A stretch of 47,107 nt of DNA from Paenibacillus sp. A3 (GCF_001399685.1 NZ_JTHN01000132.1:1-47107); one strand, 5' to 3'; numbered from the stretch's first letter, positions 17,740 through 26,954 are shown. The notes: a model not told the origin generated them from the sequence alone. Translations and numbers: made by a program.

Positions 17740-17768
17740 TTGACACGCTGCCGTTTTCTTTTTATGAT
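17740..17768 (+). promoter_or_regulatory. Strong sigma-A promoter of the rhodanese gene
   Basis: A perfect TTGACA (17740-17745) lies 17 nt from TATGAT (17763-17768), 44 nt before the start codon. Confidence 0.75.
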
Positions 17769-17812
17769 GAAGGCAAGTCGGCCGCAAGCCGAATGAGAAG
17801 GAGGCTGTATTG

Positions 17813-18106
17813 ATGCATACGATTACCCCGCAAGAAGTCAAGCAACGGCTTGAAAACGGCGAAAAGCTTACCCTCATCGACGTGCGCGAACCGGAAGAAG
17901 TCGCGCTCGGCATGATCCCGGGAGCCAAGCATATTCCTTTGATGGAAATCCCTCAGCGCCTTGGCGAAATTCCGCAGCACAGCGAAACGATTCTCGTCTG
18001 CCGCAGCGGCAATCGCAGCGGGCGGGCGATTGAATATTTGGAAGCCCAAGGCTTCACCGGGCTTGTCAACATGACCGGCGGTATGCTGGAGTGGGAGCAG
18101 CTTTAA
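17813..18106 (+). CDS. Rhodanese-like sulfurtransferase, single domain
   Basis: 97-aa cytosolic rhodanese domain that carries sulfur as a persulfide on C63 in VCRSGNRSGRA. LIDVREPEEVALGMIPGAKH is the typical substrate-side signature. The ATG at 17813 lies 8 nt after AAGGAGG; an adjacent upstream TTG is less well placed. It is transcribed alone from a strong promoter. Its TAA stop overlaps the stop of the convergent aroK by 4 nt. Confidence 0.93.
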   Translation: MHTITPQEVKQRLENGEKLTLIDVREPEEVALGMIPGAKHIPLMEIPQRLGEIPQHSETILVCRSGNRSGRAIEYLEAQGFTGLVNMTGGMLEWEQL

Positions 18107-18618
18107 GCCCGCTCCCGCTCCAAGCGGCTGCAAATCTCGTCCACGATCTGCCCGACGGTCTTGCCGTCCGTATCCACATGGAGATCCGCAAAATCGTAAG
18201 CGTGCTTACGGTTCTCCATAATGTGGCGTACGCGGTCTTCGACTCCGCCCTGCAGCAAAGGACGGCTTTGATCGGACCGGACCCGCTCGATGATCGTTTC
18301 GGCGGACGCCTTCAGCGCGACAACCAGGCCGCTTTGCTTCATGACAATCCGGTTTTGCTCTGCCAGAACGGCCCCGCCTCCGGTCGCTATCACTTGATGC
18401 CAACCTTGCAGCGTCCGTTCGATCGTCTCGCTTTCCGCTTTGCGGAAGAAGGGCTCTCCGAGCTCCGCAAACATTCGGGTAATGCTCATTCCCTGTGCCC
18501 GCTCAATGGCAGCGTCCGTATCCTCGTACACCCAGTTCAGCCTCGAAGCGAGCGCTTGTCCGACGGAGGATTTGCCGGTTCCCATCATACCGACCAACAC
18601 GATGTTACGGTATTCCAC
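18103..18618 (-). CDS. aroK: Shikimate kinase
   Basis: 171-aa P-loop kinase that phosphorylates shikimate, the step before EPSP synthase. Visible elements are Walker A GMMGTGKSSVG, DTDAAIE (shikimate and Mg binding), FFRKAESE, ATGGGAVL (Walker B-like glycines) and the lid arginine in SDQSRPLLQGG. Length is typical. It is convergent with the rhodanese gene, with overlapping stops. A 10-bp stem with a 12-nt loop covers both stop codons but has no T tract. Confidence 0.94.
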   Translation of the reverse strand: MEYRNIVLVGMMGTGKSSVGQALASRLNWVYEDTDAAIERAQGMSITRMFAELGEPFFRKAESETIERTLQGWHQVIATGGGAVLAEQNRIVMKQSGLVVALKASAETIIERVRSDQSRPLLQGGVEDRVRHIMENRKHAYDFADLHVDTDGKTVGQIVDEICSRLERERA

Positions 18619-18782
18619 TTCCCTGCACCTCTGACTTTCGCATCATTAACTGACCCTATCATATCATAGCCGACACCGTGTGAATAGAAAGTTTGGCAAA
18701 AACATAAGATGGTTGTGAATAAATTCCAGCCAGATCAGTCATGATGTTTAATGCATATTTCCCGAAGGGAGAACACGGTCAT

Positions 18783-19124
18783 ATGACGCAAGGCGCTCTA
18801 TCGCAAACCAGCGCGGCAGGTCCCGACTGGACCGAGCACAAGCTGGAACAAATTATGGATCCCACAAGACCCTTATGCCGAGAAGAAATCGTCTGGATGC
18901 TGGAGTATATTAAAAAAAAGGTGGCCGAGGAAGACCCGAACTTGACGGATCTTTCCCAGCCACGGCTGCTTAAAAACTTCCGATATTTTGCCGAAATCGC
19001 TTTGATGCTCATTCAGCGGCGGGGCGGCCACGATATGGAGGCCGACCGGTTTAAAAGCTGGCTGTACGAAGCGTCCTTCGGTCTGCTTCCGGTCAAGCCG
19101 GATCGCATCAAAAGGCACCTGTAG
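18783..19124 (+). CDS. Conserved hypothetical protein, 113 aa
   Basis: Small soluble protein, mixed charge, largely helical. Notable segments are PTRPLCREEIVWMLEYIKKK and RYFAEIALMLIQRRGGHDME. It has no signal peptide or membrane span. I do not recognise the family. The ATG at 18783 is chosen because AAGGGAG lies 11 nt upstream; the first in-frame ATG at 18741 has no ribosome site. The stop is 4 nt from the convergent gndA stop. Confidence 0.7.
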   Translation: MTQGALSQTSAAGPDWTEHKLEQIMDPTRPLCREEIVWMLEYIKKKVAEEDPNLTDLSQPRLLKNFRYFAEIALMLIQRRGGHDMEADRFKSWLYEASFGLLPVKPDRIKRHL

Positions 19125-19128
19125 CCGC

Positions 19129-20541
19129 TTAGTTTTCCATCCATTGGAAGTGGAAGGTGCCTTCTTTGTCGACCCGCTTGAAGGTATGGGCGCCGAAATA
19201 ATCGCGCTGCGCTTGCAGCAGGTTGGCCGGCAACCGCTCGGTCCGGTAGCTGTCGTAGTAAGCCAGCGCGGAAGCGAAGGCCGGAACCGGTACGCCGCGG
19301 GTAATTGCCGTTGCGACGACGTTTCTCCAAGCGTCTTGGTACTGCTCCACGATGCCCTTGAAGTATTCGTCAAGCAGCAGGTTTCTCAGCTCCGGATTGC
19401 GATCGTACGCATCCTTGATGTTCTGCAGGAAGCGGGCGCGGATAATGCAGCCGCCGCGGAAAATCATCGCAATGCTGCCGTAGTCCAAGCTCCAGTTGTA
19501 TTCCTCGCTTGCCGCTCTCATTTGGGCAAAACCCTGCGCGTAAGAGCAAATTTTGCTCGCATACAGCGCCTTCCGTACCGCTTCGATAAACGCCGCGCGG
19601 TCGCCGTCGAAAGCCGCTTGCTTCGGTCCGTTCAGCACTTTGCTGGCCGCAACGCGCTCTTCTTTCATGGCCGAGATGAAGCGGGAGAAGACGGATTCGG
19701 TAATGATGGACAACGGAACGCCGAGATCAAGCGCGCTTTGGCTTGTCCATTTGCCCGTCCCCTTCTGGCCGGCGGAATCGAGAATGACATCGACCATCGG
19801 CTTGCCCGTTTCCGGATCGTATTTGGTGAAAATGTCGGTTGTGATTTCGATCAGGTAGCTGTCCAGCTCGCCCTTGTTCCAATCGGCGAAAATCTCATGA
19901 AGCTCCTGCGTGCTGACGCCAAGCACGTCTTTGAGCAGATGGTACGCTTCGCAGATGAGCTGCATGTCGCCGTACTCGATCCCGTTATGTACCATCTTGA
20001 CGTAATGGCCGGCGCCGTCCGGTCCGATGTAGGTGCAGCAAGGGTCGCCGTTCACTTTGGCCGAAATGGCCGTCAGAATCGGAGCGACCAGTTCGTAGGC
20101 GTCCTTTTGCCCACCCGGCATGATCGCAGGACCTTTCAGCGCGCCTTCCTCGCCGCCGGATACGCCCGTACCGATAAAGCGGAGGCCGTGCGCTTCCAGC
20201 TCTTTGTTGCGGCGCTGGGTGTCCGGGAAAAATGCGTTGCCGCCGTCGATGATAATATCACCTTTTTCCAGATGAGGAACCAACTGGTTAATTGTATCGT
20301 CCGTCGCATGGCCCGCTTGCACCATGATTAAAATTTTGCGAGGCGTTTCGAGCGAAGCTACGAATTCCTCGATGCTGTATGTACCGACCAGCTTCTTGCC
20401 TTGCGCCTCAGCGAGCAGCGCATCCGTTTTCTCCCGCGAACGGTTGAAGACGGACACCGTGAAGCCTCTGCTTTCGATGTTCAGAGCCAGGTTTTTCCCC
20501 ATGACCGCAAGACCGATAACGCCGACTTGTTGTTTGGACAT
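19129..20541 (-). CDS. gndA: 6-phosphogluconate dehydrogenase, decarboxylating (NADP type)
   Basis: 470-aa enzyme that converts 6-phosphogluconate to ribulose 5-phosphate, CO2 and NADPH. N-terminal [17 protein letters not shown] and NRSREKT indicate NADP binding. Catalytic regions are [35 protein letters not shown] and [10 protein letters not shown]. The length fits the long, NADP-dependent class. It follows the gluconokinase cluster on the same strand, so it is positioned to finish gluconate catabolism, but 241 nt with a large hairpin separate it from the SDR gene, so it may have its own promoter. Confidence 0.96.
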   Translation of the reverse strand: MSKQQVGVIGLAVMGKNLALNIESRGFTVSVFNRSREKTDALLAEAQGKKLVGTYSIEEFVASLETPRKILIMVQAGHATDDTINQLVPHLEKGDIIIDGGNAFFPDTQRRNKELEAHGLRFIGTGVSGGEEGALKGPAIMPGGQKDAYELVAPILTAISAKVNGDPCCTYIGPDGAGHYVKMVHNGIEYGDMQLICEAYHLLKDVLGVSTQELHEIFADWNKGELDSYLIEITTDIFTKYDPETGKPMVDVILDSAGQKGTGKWTSQSALDLGVPLSIITESVFSRFISAMKEERVAASKVLNGPKQAAFDGDRAAFIEAVRKALYASKICSYAQGFAQMRAASEEYNWSLDYGSIAMIFRGGCIIRARFLQNIKDAYDRNPELRNLLLDEYFKGIVEQYQDAWRNVVATAITRGVPVPAFASALAYYDSYRTERLPANLLQAQRDYFGAHTFKRVDKEGTFHFQWMEN

Positions 20542-20633
20542 TGTGGTTTCTCTTCCTTCCTTTTTCTATTTTAATTTTGACGGTTTAAGGGGTTGCAGCT
20601 AGCGGTTTTCGAAAAGGTTCGGCCGGAGGTCAG

Positions 20634-20734
20634 AATATCAATCGGAAAGTTTACGTGGCGCCTTTGAAAATGGATTCTTACCGCAAGGTAAGTTCAATGG
20701 AATCCATTTTCAAGAGCGCCTGGAGATTGATATT
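20634..20734. repeat. 100-bp nested palindromic element
   Basis: Three nested inverted repeats. Outer arms of 10 bp are at 20634-20643 and 20725-20734. A nearly continuous 21-bp stem pairs 20657-20677 with 20700-20720 (one mismatch, one wobble). A small CTTACC/GGTAAG hairpin lies inside the loop (20677-20692). No T tract follows on either strand, so it is not a standard terminator. It could be a non-autonomous repeat element or a regulatory or RNA-processing structure. Confidence 0.75.
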
Positions 20735-20782
20735 GCTGTACCGCAGGCCTTGCTTCCTTTTTGACAACCGCTTTTTCCACCC

Positions 20783-21550
20783 TTAAATCGTCATCGCTCC
20801 GAAGCCCCCGTCCACCCGCAGCACTGTGCCGGTGACGAAACTCGAAGCTTTCTCCGAAGCCAGATACACGGCTGCGCCCTGAAGCTCTTCCGCTTCGCCG
20901 AAACGGTTCATCGGCGTATGGCGCATGATGGATTCGACACGCTCGGGAGACAAAATTTTTCGGTTTTGCTCGGCCGGGAAGAAGCCCGGAATGATGGCAT
21001 TGACACGCACGCGCGCAGGAGCGAATTCTCGCGCCAGAAATTGGGTGACGTTGTTCACCGCCGCTTTGGAAGCGGAGTACGTGAACACTTTGGACAGCGG
21101 CGGCTCCGAAGATACGGAGGAGATGTTAATGATGCTGCCTCCTTCGCCTTTGTCCACCATATGCTTCCCAAAAATTTGACACGCCAACACGACGCTTTTG
21201 AGATTCACTTCCATAATCGAATCCCATTCGTCCATCGTAATGTCAAAAAACGGCGTCGCGCTGTTTTTGCCCGGACAGTTCATCAAAATATCGCAGCGCC
21301 CCGTCCACGCAAGCACTTCGGACAGCACCCGCTTCAAGTCCTCGGCTTTCGTCGCATCCGCCGAAAAGCACTTGGCCCGTCCGCCGGCCGCTTCGATCCG
21401 CTTCGCAACTTCTTCGGATTTCTCCATATTGCGCCCGACCACCGCGACATCCGCCCCGTGTCCGCCAAGCGCAATCCCCATCGTGCCGCCTAAGGTGCTG
21501 TTGCCTCCGATGATAACTGCCGTTTTTCCCGATAAATCGAATAAGTTCAT
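20783..21550 (-). CDS. SDR-family oxidoreductase, mannonate/gluconate dehydrogenase-like
   Basis: 255-aa short-chain dehydrogenase. The nucleotide-binding loop is GGNSTLGGTMG, the active site has the NISSVSS serine and YSASKAA (Tyr, Lys), and the C-terminus is the usual VDGGFGAMTI. NAIIPGFFPAEQNRKIL and HTPMNRFGEAEEL resemble D-mannonate oxidoreductases (fructuronate reductase, YjmF) and gluconate 5-dehydrogenases. It is third or fourth in the LacI-LarA-gluconokinase operon, 12 nt after the kinase, with GGGGG 8 nt before ATG. The exact substrate is inference from context. Confidence 0.85.
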   Translation of the reverse strand: MNLFDLSGKTAVIIGGNSTLGGTMGIALGGHGADVAVVGRNMEKSEEVAKRIEAAGGRAKCFSADATKAEDLKRVLSEVLAWTGRCDILMNCPGKNSATPFFDITMDEWDSIMEVNLKSVVLACQIFGKHMVDKGEGGSIINISSVSSEPPLSKVFTYSASKAAVNNVTQFLAREFAPARVRVNAIIPGFFPAEQNRKILSPERVESIMRHTPMNRFGEAEELQGAAVYLASEKASSFVTGTVLRVDGGFGAMTI

Positions 21551-21562
21551 GCCCGATGCCCC

Positions 21563-23122
21563 CTAAGATTTCGTGTGAATCTGTTGAAAGGCGGCGATGG
21601 CATCAAACTCATCCTTCAACTGATGGTACACACGATTATAAATTTTTGTCAACTGTTGATATACTTCATGGTTCGGTTCGCTTGCGCGAAGCGACTGCTC
21701 CACCTGCATCCAATCGTGAACGCTGGAGAAATCCTTAATCTCGCCGAGCGCCAGCATGCCGAGCTGCGCCGCCCCGAGGCCGGAGCTTTCGATCGTATTT
21801 GGCACCACGACGTTCGCATTCAGTACGTCGGCCATCATCTGCAGCCAGAACGAAGATCGGGCAAAGCCGCCGGAAGCGCGTACCTCCCGGGTCGGACCGC
21901 TGAGCTCCTCCAGCGCGGATACGACCGAATGAATCCGGTACATGACACCTTCCAGCACCGCCCGGATCATATGTTTCTTCTGATGATAAAGCGATAACCC
22001 GAAAAATACGCCGCGCGCGTTCGCGTTCCAGTACGGCGCCCGCTCGCCGGTAAGCAGCGGCAGGAAGATAAGTCCGTCCGAGCCGGCAGCTGCCTCGCGC
22101 GCCAAGGACGTCAAATAGTCGTACGGGTCCATGCCCCTGCGGCGCCCTTCCTCCGCTTCCGCCGTGGCGAGCTGATCGCGCACCCAGCGGAACATAATGC
22201 CGCCATTGTTGATCGCGCCGCCGACGACCCAGAAATCTTCCTTAAGCGCATAGCAGAACAATCGGCCCTTCGGATCGGTTATCGGCTCGCGCACGACGCC
22301 GCGGACAGCGCCGCTGGTCCCGATCGTTACCGCGTAAACACCCGGTTCGAAAGCGCCGACGCCGAGGTTGGCCAGCACACCGTCGGACGCGCCTACGACA
22401 AAAGGCGTATCCGCCGCGATTCCCATCGAGGCTGCATCCCCGACAGTCAGCCCTTGCAGCACGTGCGTAGTCGATACGGGCTCCGACAGCTGCTCGGGCC
22501 GGACGCCGCAGGCTTCGAGCGCCTGCTTATCCCACGCCAGCTCCCGCAGGTTGAAGAGACCAGTGCAGCTTGCCAGCGAGTAGTCGATCACCAGCTTGCC
22601 GAACAGCTTGCCGAATACGTATTCTTTGATGCCGATAAACTTATACGCCTGCTCGAACAGATCCGGCCGATTGTCCCTGAACCACATCAGCTTCAGCAGA
22701 GGCGACATCGGATGAATCGGAGTGCCCGTGTTCCGGTAAATCTCATGGCCGTTCAGCTCTTCCTTCAGTACTTTGACGTAGCCGACGCTGCGGTTGTCGG
22801 CCCATGTGATGCAGCGCGTCAGCGGAGTCAAATCACGGTCCACCGCGATCAGGCTGTGCATCGCCGAGCTGAACGAGACGCACAGCACTTGTCCGGGCAA
22901 AATGGCCGCTTTGCTGACGACTTCGCGAATGGCGGTAAGAACCGCTTGATAAATTTCTTCCGGGTCTTGCTCGGCCATATCCGGCTTGGGCGTGTAAAGC
23001 GGATACTCCACCGCATGGGACGCAAGCACGCGGCCGCTCCGGTCGATCACCAGCGTCTTGGTGCTCGTCGTGCCGATGTCCGCGGCGATGATGTAAGGCT
23101 TGGGTACAGACAAACCGCTCAT
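21563..23122 (-). CDS. gntK: Gluconokinase, FGGY family
   Basis: 519-aa sugar kinase of the FGGY fold, ATP-dependent, making 6-phosphogluconate from gluconate. The N-terminal ADIGTTSTKTLVID phosphate loop, SFSSAMHSLIAVD, TWADNRS, GTPIHPMSPLLKLMW and the C-terminal ASGGFARSSFWLQMMADV match Bacillus GntK closely. It starts directly after the LarA-like stop, with AGGGAA 10 nt upstream. In this operon it would feed gndA. No gluconate permease (GntP) is encoded in the window. Confidence 0.92.
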   Translation of the reverse strand: MSGLSVPKPYIIAADIGTTSTKTLVIDRSGRVLASHAVEYPLYTPKPDMAEQDPEEIYQAVLTAIREVVSKAAILPGQVLCVSFSSAMHSLIAVDRDLTPLTRCITWADNRSVGYVKVLKEELNGHEIYRNTGTPIHPMSPLLKLMWFRDNRPDLFEQAYKFIGIKEYVFGKLFGKLVIDYSLASCTGLFNLRELAWDKQALEACGVRPEQLSEPVSTTHVLQGLTVGDAASMGIAADTPFVVGASDGVLANLGVGAFEPGVYAVTIGTSGAVRGVVREPITDPKGRLFCYALKEDFWVVGGAINNGGIMFRWVRDQLATAEAEEGRRRGMDPYDYLTSLAREAAAGSDGLIFLPLLTGERAPYWNANARGVFFGLSLYHQKKHMIRAVLEGVMYRIHSVVSALEELSGPTREVRASGGFARSSFWLQMMADVLNANVVVPNTIESSGLGAAQLGMLALGEIKDFSSVHDWMQVEQSLRASEPNHEVYQQLTKIYNRVYHQLKDEFDAIAAFQQIHTKS

Positions 23123-24391
23123 TTATACCAGATTCCCTTCACTGTTGAATGACAGATCGTACGGGTCGGTCAAAATCTCGATATCCGGATGAAGCTTCGC
23201 TTCCTCGAGCAGATTGGCCGAGATTTCGATTTCGCCCAAATGCAGCGTATCCCGTATACGCACAAGCCGGCATTGGGTATAATCCAAAATATTGCAGGTT
23301 TTGACCGCGGCTTTAATGGCATACAGGTCGTTTTCGAGAGTCGTTGCGATTTTGGTCGGTGCGCATACGGTGGAAGTCAGCCCGTTGGCGTAAGTCGCGG
23401 CCAAATCCATCTTGTCGACCAGCCGCTGCGTCGTGAAATCGGCCGTGCCGACGCCGTTGGCGTTGCCTTTCGTTTCCGGCGTCGTGTCGAGAACGACCAT
23501 CTTGGACACGTCGGGGCCACCATGCGCATACGGCGTCGGGTAACGGCCGGTAATGTTCGGGTCCATGCCGTCGCCGCTGATGTTTTTGCCGATGTAATCG
23601 ATGACCAGGACGTCGATTTGATCGAACAAAATTTTCGGCAGCCGCGCCTTGGCAATCTCGAGCAGCACCATCTCGCGTTCCTCCACCTGAGCTGCAGGAA
23701 GCACTTCGACGATGCACGTTTCGTCGTATGCATTTTCCACAAGCGCCACGCCGAACAGGATCGGCAGCTTTTCGATCATAATCCGCGCCATGGCCGGCAC
23801 GTTTTCAGCCATATATTTGAAGCCGAGCTGGTGGCACGCTTCCGCCCCTTTTTGCTTGCCGAGCCCGATGGAAATCATTTTCATTATGCCGCTTTCGATT
23901 TTGCCGCGGAAGGCGGTGTGCGGCTTCACCCGGTTGATGACGACGATGGCATCCGCCTCGTATGCGTATTTGTCGACGTAAACCGGAAGGCCGTTCGGCA
24001 GCTGGTCGATCTGCACGACCTCCATGGTCGAGCGGATCGGCACCCCCATCGCTTCCTCCGTAACGCCGAGATGGTGAAGCACTTCCTTCTGTCCTTCAGC
24101 GGTCGCGCCTCCGTGGCTGCCCATGCAGGGGACGATGAACGGATGGGCGCCCGCCCGTTTGATCGCATCGATCGTCGTCCGGGTGAAAGCAGCGATGTTT
24201 GCCACGCCGCGGCTGCCTACCGCCACGGCCACCTGCTGGCCCGGCTTGATCCGGTCGATGGCGCCGGGCTTCGCCAGCTCGCGCTCCAAATCTTCGGTCG
24301 GGCGCTCCAGACGGGTTCCGTCGAACTTCTGTCGGATGCGGACCATTTGCGGAATCGGGATGTCTTGCAGAAGCGTTCTGAGTACGCTCAT
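23123..24391 (-). CDS. LarA-like nickel-dependent racemase/epimerase family protein (DUF2088 type)
   Basis: 422-aa protein of the lactate racemase (LarA) superfamily, long form. Visible conserved regions are CMGSHGGATAEGQ (His93), NRVKPHTAFRGKIESG (His158, Lys164), IGKNISGDGMDPNITGRYP and NANGVGTADFTT. LarA enzymes use a nickel-pincer nucleotide to invert the carbon bearing an alpha-hydroxyl next to a carboxylate. The larB, larC and larE cofactor genes are not in the window. Between a LacI regulator and gluconokinase, a C2 epimerase acting on gluconate/mannonate is a reasonable prediction. ATG follows GGGGAGG at 8 nt. Confidence 0.8.
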   Translation of the reverse strand: MSVLRTLLQDIPIPQMVRIRQKFDGTRLERPTEDLERELAKPGAIDRIKPGQQVAVAVGSRGVANIAAFTRTTIDAIKRAGAHPFIVPCMGSHGGATAEGQKEVLHHLGVTEEAMGVPIRSTMEVVQIDQLPNGLPVYVDKYAYEADAIVVINRVKPHTAFRGKIESGIMKMISIGLGKQKGAEACHQLGFKYMAENVPAMARIMIEKLPILFGVALVENAYDETCIVEVLPAAQVEEREMVLLEIAKARLPKILFDQIDVLVIDYIGKNISGDGMDPNITGRYPTPYAHGGPDVSKMVVLDTTPETKGNANGVGTADFTTQRLVDKMDLAATYANGLTSTVCAPTKIATTLENDLYAIKAAVKTCNILDYTQCRLVRIRDTLHLGEIEISANLLEEAKLHPDIEILTDPYDLSFNSEGNLV

Positions 24392-24413
24392 GTTACTTGC
24401 CTCCCCAAACGAA

Positions 24414-25412
24414 TTAGATGGATTTGACGGAGTCGCGGATGACCAGCTCCGTATGGAATAGAACGACCGACTTTTCCGAATGCTTCGTCTCGATGAACTT
24501 CAGGAGCGTCTCCGCCCCGGCCCGGCTCAGCTCTTCGATCGGTCTGCGAACCGTGGTCAGCGCAGGCGACATGAAAGCCGAGAACAGGTGGTCGTCGAAG
24601 CCCGCCACCGATATGTCTTCCGGCACCGACAAGCCCCGCTCCGTCACGGCTTTCACCGCACCGAGCGCCATGTCATCGTTGCAGCAAAAGACGGCGGTCG
24701 GCCGGTCGGGAAGCTCCAGCAGCTTGCTCATGGCCGTGTGTCCGCTTTCCAGATCGTAATTGCCGCTGACGTAATACGCTTCCGGTACGGAGATCCCGTG
24801 CTTGTGGAGCGCCTCGCGATAGCCGTCGCGGCGGGCTTGCGTCGATTTGAAGCCCTGTTTCCCCTCGATGATCGCAATATTGCGGTGTCCCTGCTGAACC
24901 AAGTATTCCGTTAGCCGGTAAGCGCCGCTCTGGTCGTCCGGGACGAAGTTCATCACTTGGACGCTTTCGACGGGCCTGTTCAGCACCACAAGCGGAATCT
25001 CTTTGTCCGAAGCGTATTCGATGAACGACTGGTCGCTTTCGCTTTGGCTCATGACGATGATGCCGTCGAAATTTTTGCGGTTCACCTTATGAAAGCTCTT
25101 GTAATCGTCAATCCCCCGCACAATCAAGTTGTAGTCGTCTTTAATGACGTCGTTTACGCCTTTGATGGCTTCGTACAAAAATCCGGCGGAGGTACCTGTA
25201 TGCAGGGTTGTAAAAAATAGCCCTAAATTGTATGATCGATCCAGCACCAAGCTTCGCGCGCTGTAATTCGGAGTATAGTTCATGCTTCCCGCAATCGCTT
25301 TAATACGCTCTTTCGTTTCCGGGTTGATCAGCGGGCTGTCGTTCAATGCCCGGGAAACGGTCGTATGCGACACGCCGGCCAGTTTGGCGATGTCTTTGAT
25401 CGTAACACTCAT
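24414..25412 (-). CDS. LacI-family transcriptional regulator
   Basis: 332 aa. The helix-turn-helix is TIKDIAKLAGVSHTTVSRAL and the hinge YTPNYSARSLVLDRS; the rest is a periplasmic-binding-like effector domain (GIIVMSQ, NIAIIEGKQGFKSTQARRDG, FCCNDDMALGAV). It is distinct from ccpA. The ATG at 25410-25412, 7 nt after GGAGG, is chosen over the ATG 5 codons upstream. It is first in the operon and 22 nt before the LarA-like gene, so it probably controls the gluconate genes and itself, with a sugar acid as inducer. Confidence 0.92.
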   Translation of the reverse strand: MSVTIKDIAKLAGVSHTTVSRALNDSPLINPETKERIKAIAGSMNYTPNYSARSLVLDRSYNLGLFFTTLHTGTSAGFLYEAIKGVNDVIKDDYNLIVRGIDDYKSFHKVNRKNFDGIIVMSQSESDQSFIEYASDKEIPLVVLNRPVESVQVMNFVPDDQSGAYRLTEYLVQQGHRNIAIIEGKQGFKSTQARRDGYREALHKHGISVPEAYYVSGNYDLESGHTAMSKLLELPDRPTAVFCCNDDMALGAVKAVTERGLSVPEDISVAGFDDHLFSAFMSPALTTVRRPIEELSRAGAETLLKFIETKHSEKSVVLFHTELVIRDSVKSI

Positions 25413-25443
25413 GGGACCACCTCCCATTCATCATAACATAGAA

Positions 25444-25515
25444 ATGCACACGTTAACAATGCTCTTTTCATCCACCTATTGCACATATAACGGACTTTTG
25501 TACATATTATGTCAA
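25444..25515 (-). promoter_or_regulatory. Promoter/operator region of the gluconate-type operon
   Basis: On the minus strand a perfect TTGACA (25515-25510) has a weak -10 (GTTATA or TTATAT) 18 or 19 nt further on. ATGCACACGTTAACA at 25444-25458 fits the LacI/cre pattern with one mismatch and would lie downstream of the start, suited to CcpA or autoregulation. A direct repeat TTGYACATAT occurs at 25479-25488 and 25498-25507, spacing 19. Confidence 0.4.
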
Positions 25516-25604
25516 GCGATGAATCCCCTTGTGATCATTTGAAATAATAGAGGTGTACGAGTGGGTGGGGTATCTCTATATTTATAAAAACCACTTTCTC
25601 AACA

Positions 25605-25640
25605 AAGCTCAAGCCGGCCAAATGGCCGGCTTATTTAATG
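25605..25640 (-). terminator. Terminator downstream of the MFS gene
   Basis: A perfect 9-bp stem (25611-25619 with 25624-25632) with a 4-nt loop is followed on the minus strand by TTGAGCTTTGTTG. It separates the MFS gene from the LacI promoter. Confidence 0.65.
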
Positions 25641-25663
25641 GACTGAAATAATCGATTGCATTT

Positions 25664-26863
25664 TTATGACTTCTTCTCTGTGGCAAAATAAAGCATGGCA
25701 GCGACCGGGAAAGCTATTCCGATCCATAACGCCATACTCCATCCCCCTGAGGCGTACGCCCACCCCCCAATGGAGGAACCGATAGCTCCGCCAAAAAAGA
25801 AAATAGCCATGAAAAGTCCGTTCAGACGACTGCGTATTTCAGGTCCCAAGGAAAAGATCGCGCGTTGTCCGAGCACAAGATTTGCGGATACTCCCGCGTC
25901 CAGCAATATGGCTGAAATGACCAGAACCGCTATTCCGACGGGCGAGCCGGTTTGGATCAGGAGCGGCAGCAAAACAGAAATGATGACCGTAGCGAGCGCT
26001 ATCCATGTTCCGGGTCTCGTCCAGCCGCGATCGGCCAGCCGTCCGGCAATGGGGGAAGCTACCGCACCCGCGACTCCGGCTAGTGCGAACAATGCAATGG
26101 CTTTCTGGGAAAAATGAAAAACCGGGCTGGACAACAGTAAGGGAACGGTTGTCCAAAACAAGCTGAAAGTCGCAAACACACACGCATGATATGCAGCGCG
26201 ACGGCGTAAGATCGGGGTCGTTCGCAGCAAGTGCCACATCGAACCAAGCAGAGCGGCATAGTGTGTGTTTGTCGTCGGCCTTCTTGCAGGCAACACTTTC
26301 GACAGAACGATCGCCAAAATAACGACAGCTATGGCAGACAAAGCGAATATGGCATGCCAGCTCAAGAAGTCGGCTACCAGACTGGACAAAGGGCGAGATA
26401 GCATGATTCCAAGCAACAAACCGCTCATGATATTACCGACAACACGGCCGCGTGTCGTTTCTGTTGCCAGATATGAAGCGAAAGGTACAAGTACTTGAGC
26501 TGCAACAGAGCCCAACCCGATAAAAAGGGAAGCCCCTAAAAAAAGCAATGGTTGTTTTGCCATAGCGGCAGCAGCAAGGGCTATTGCTGTAAGAAGCAAC
26601 GATACGACGACCAGCCTTCGGTTCTCAACAATATCTCCCAAAGGTACGACAAAGAGCAAGCCGATGACGTAGCCAATCTGCGTAAGCGTTACGATAAAAC
26701 CGGCACTGCTTTCAGAGAGTCCGATTGAAGAACTGATTAACCCGATCAAGGGCTGTGCATAGTAAAGATTAGCGACAATGATCCCGCATGCCGTCGCCAG
26801 AAGAATGGTTAACCATGTCGGAATATTTTTCTCGATGGTTTGTTTATTTTTTAACGTAGTCAT
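25664..26863 (-). CDS. MFS drug-efflux-type transporter
   Basis: 399-aa major facilitator with about 12 membrane helices and a central loop near residue 200. The motif-A-like loop is [13 protein letters not shown] between helices 2 and 3, with a second copy [12 protein letters not shown]. It is divergent from a TetR repressor and preceded by a leader peptide, the usual setting for a drug exporter; the substrate is unknown. The ATG follows AAGGAG. That ribosome site can pair with the leader coding sequence. Base composition is lower in GC than the flanking genes, which hints at acquisition. Confidence 0.85.
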   Translation of the reverse strand: MTTLKNKQTIEKNIPTWLTILLATACGIIVANLYYAQPLIGLISSSIGLSESSAGFIVTLTQIGYVIGLLFVVPLGDIVENRRLVVVSLLLTAIALAAAAMAKQPLLFLGASLFIGLGSVAAQVLVPFASYLATETTRGRVVGNIMSGLLLGIMLSRPLSSLVADFLSWHAIFALSAIAVVILAIVLSKVLPARRPTTNTHYAALLGSMWHLLRTTPILRRRAAYHACVFATFSLFWTTVPLLLSSPVFHFSQKAIALFALAGVAGAVASPIAGRLADRGWTRPGTWIALATVIISVLLPLLIQTGSPVGIAVLVISAILLDAGVSANLVLGQRAIFSLGPEIRSRLNGLFMAIFFFGGAIGSSIGGWAYASGGWSMALWIGIAFPVAAMLYFATEKKS

Positions 26864-26868
26864 CTTAG

Positions 26869-26954
26869 GCAGCTCCTTATTTTTAAAAATAAATGCTCAA
26901 CAGTCCCAGCAAAAAAACGGCTAACGATCCCCATCGACTCTAATTCGAAGCTGC
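26869..26954 (-). promoter_or_regulatory. Putative translational attenuator of the MFS gene
   Basis: On the minus strand GCAGCTTC inside the leader ORF (26954-26947) can pair over 8 bp (one wobble) with GGAGCTGC (26876-26869), which contains the MFS Shine-Dalgarno sequence. A perfect TTATTTTTAAAAATAA palindrome lies next to it. A ribosome held on the leader would free the site. Confidence 0.5.

Noticed and set aside
17685..17810. Fluoride riboswitch upstream of the crcB pair
   Set aside because: I looked for the conserved GGNGAUGG and CUGCC segments on the minus strand and did not find them in a consistent arrangement.
18090..18122. Hairpin at the rhodanese/aroK junction as a bidirectional terminator
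   Set aside because: The 10-bp stem is real, but neither strand has a T tract after it, so intrinsic termination is unlikely.
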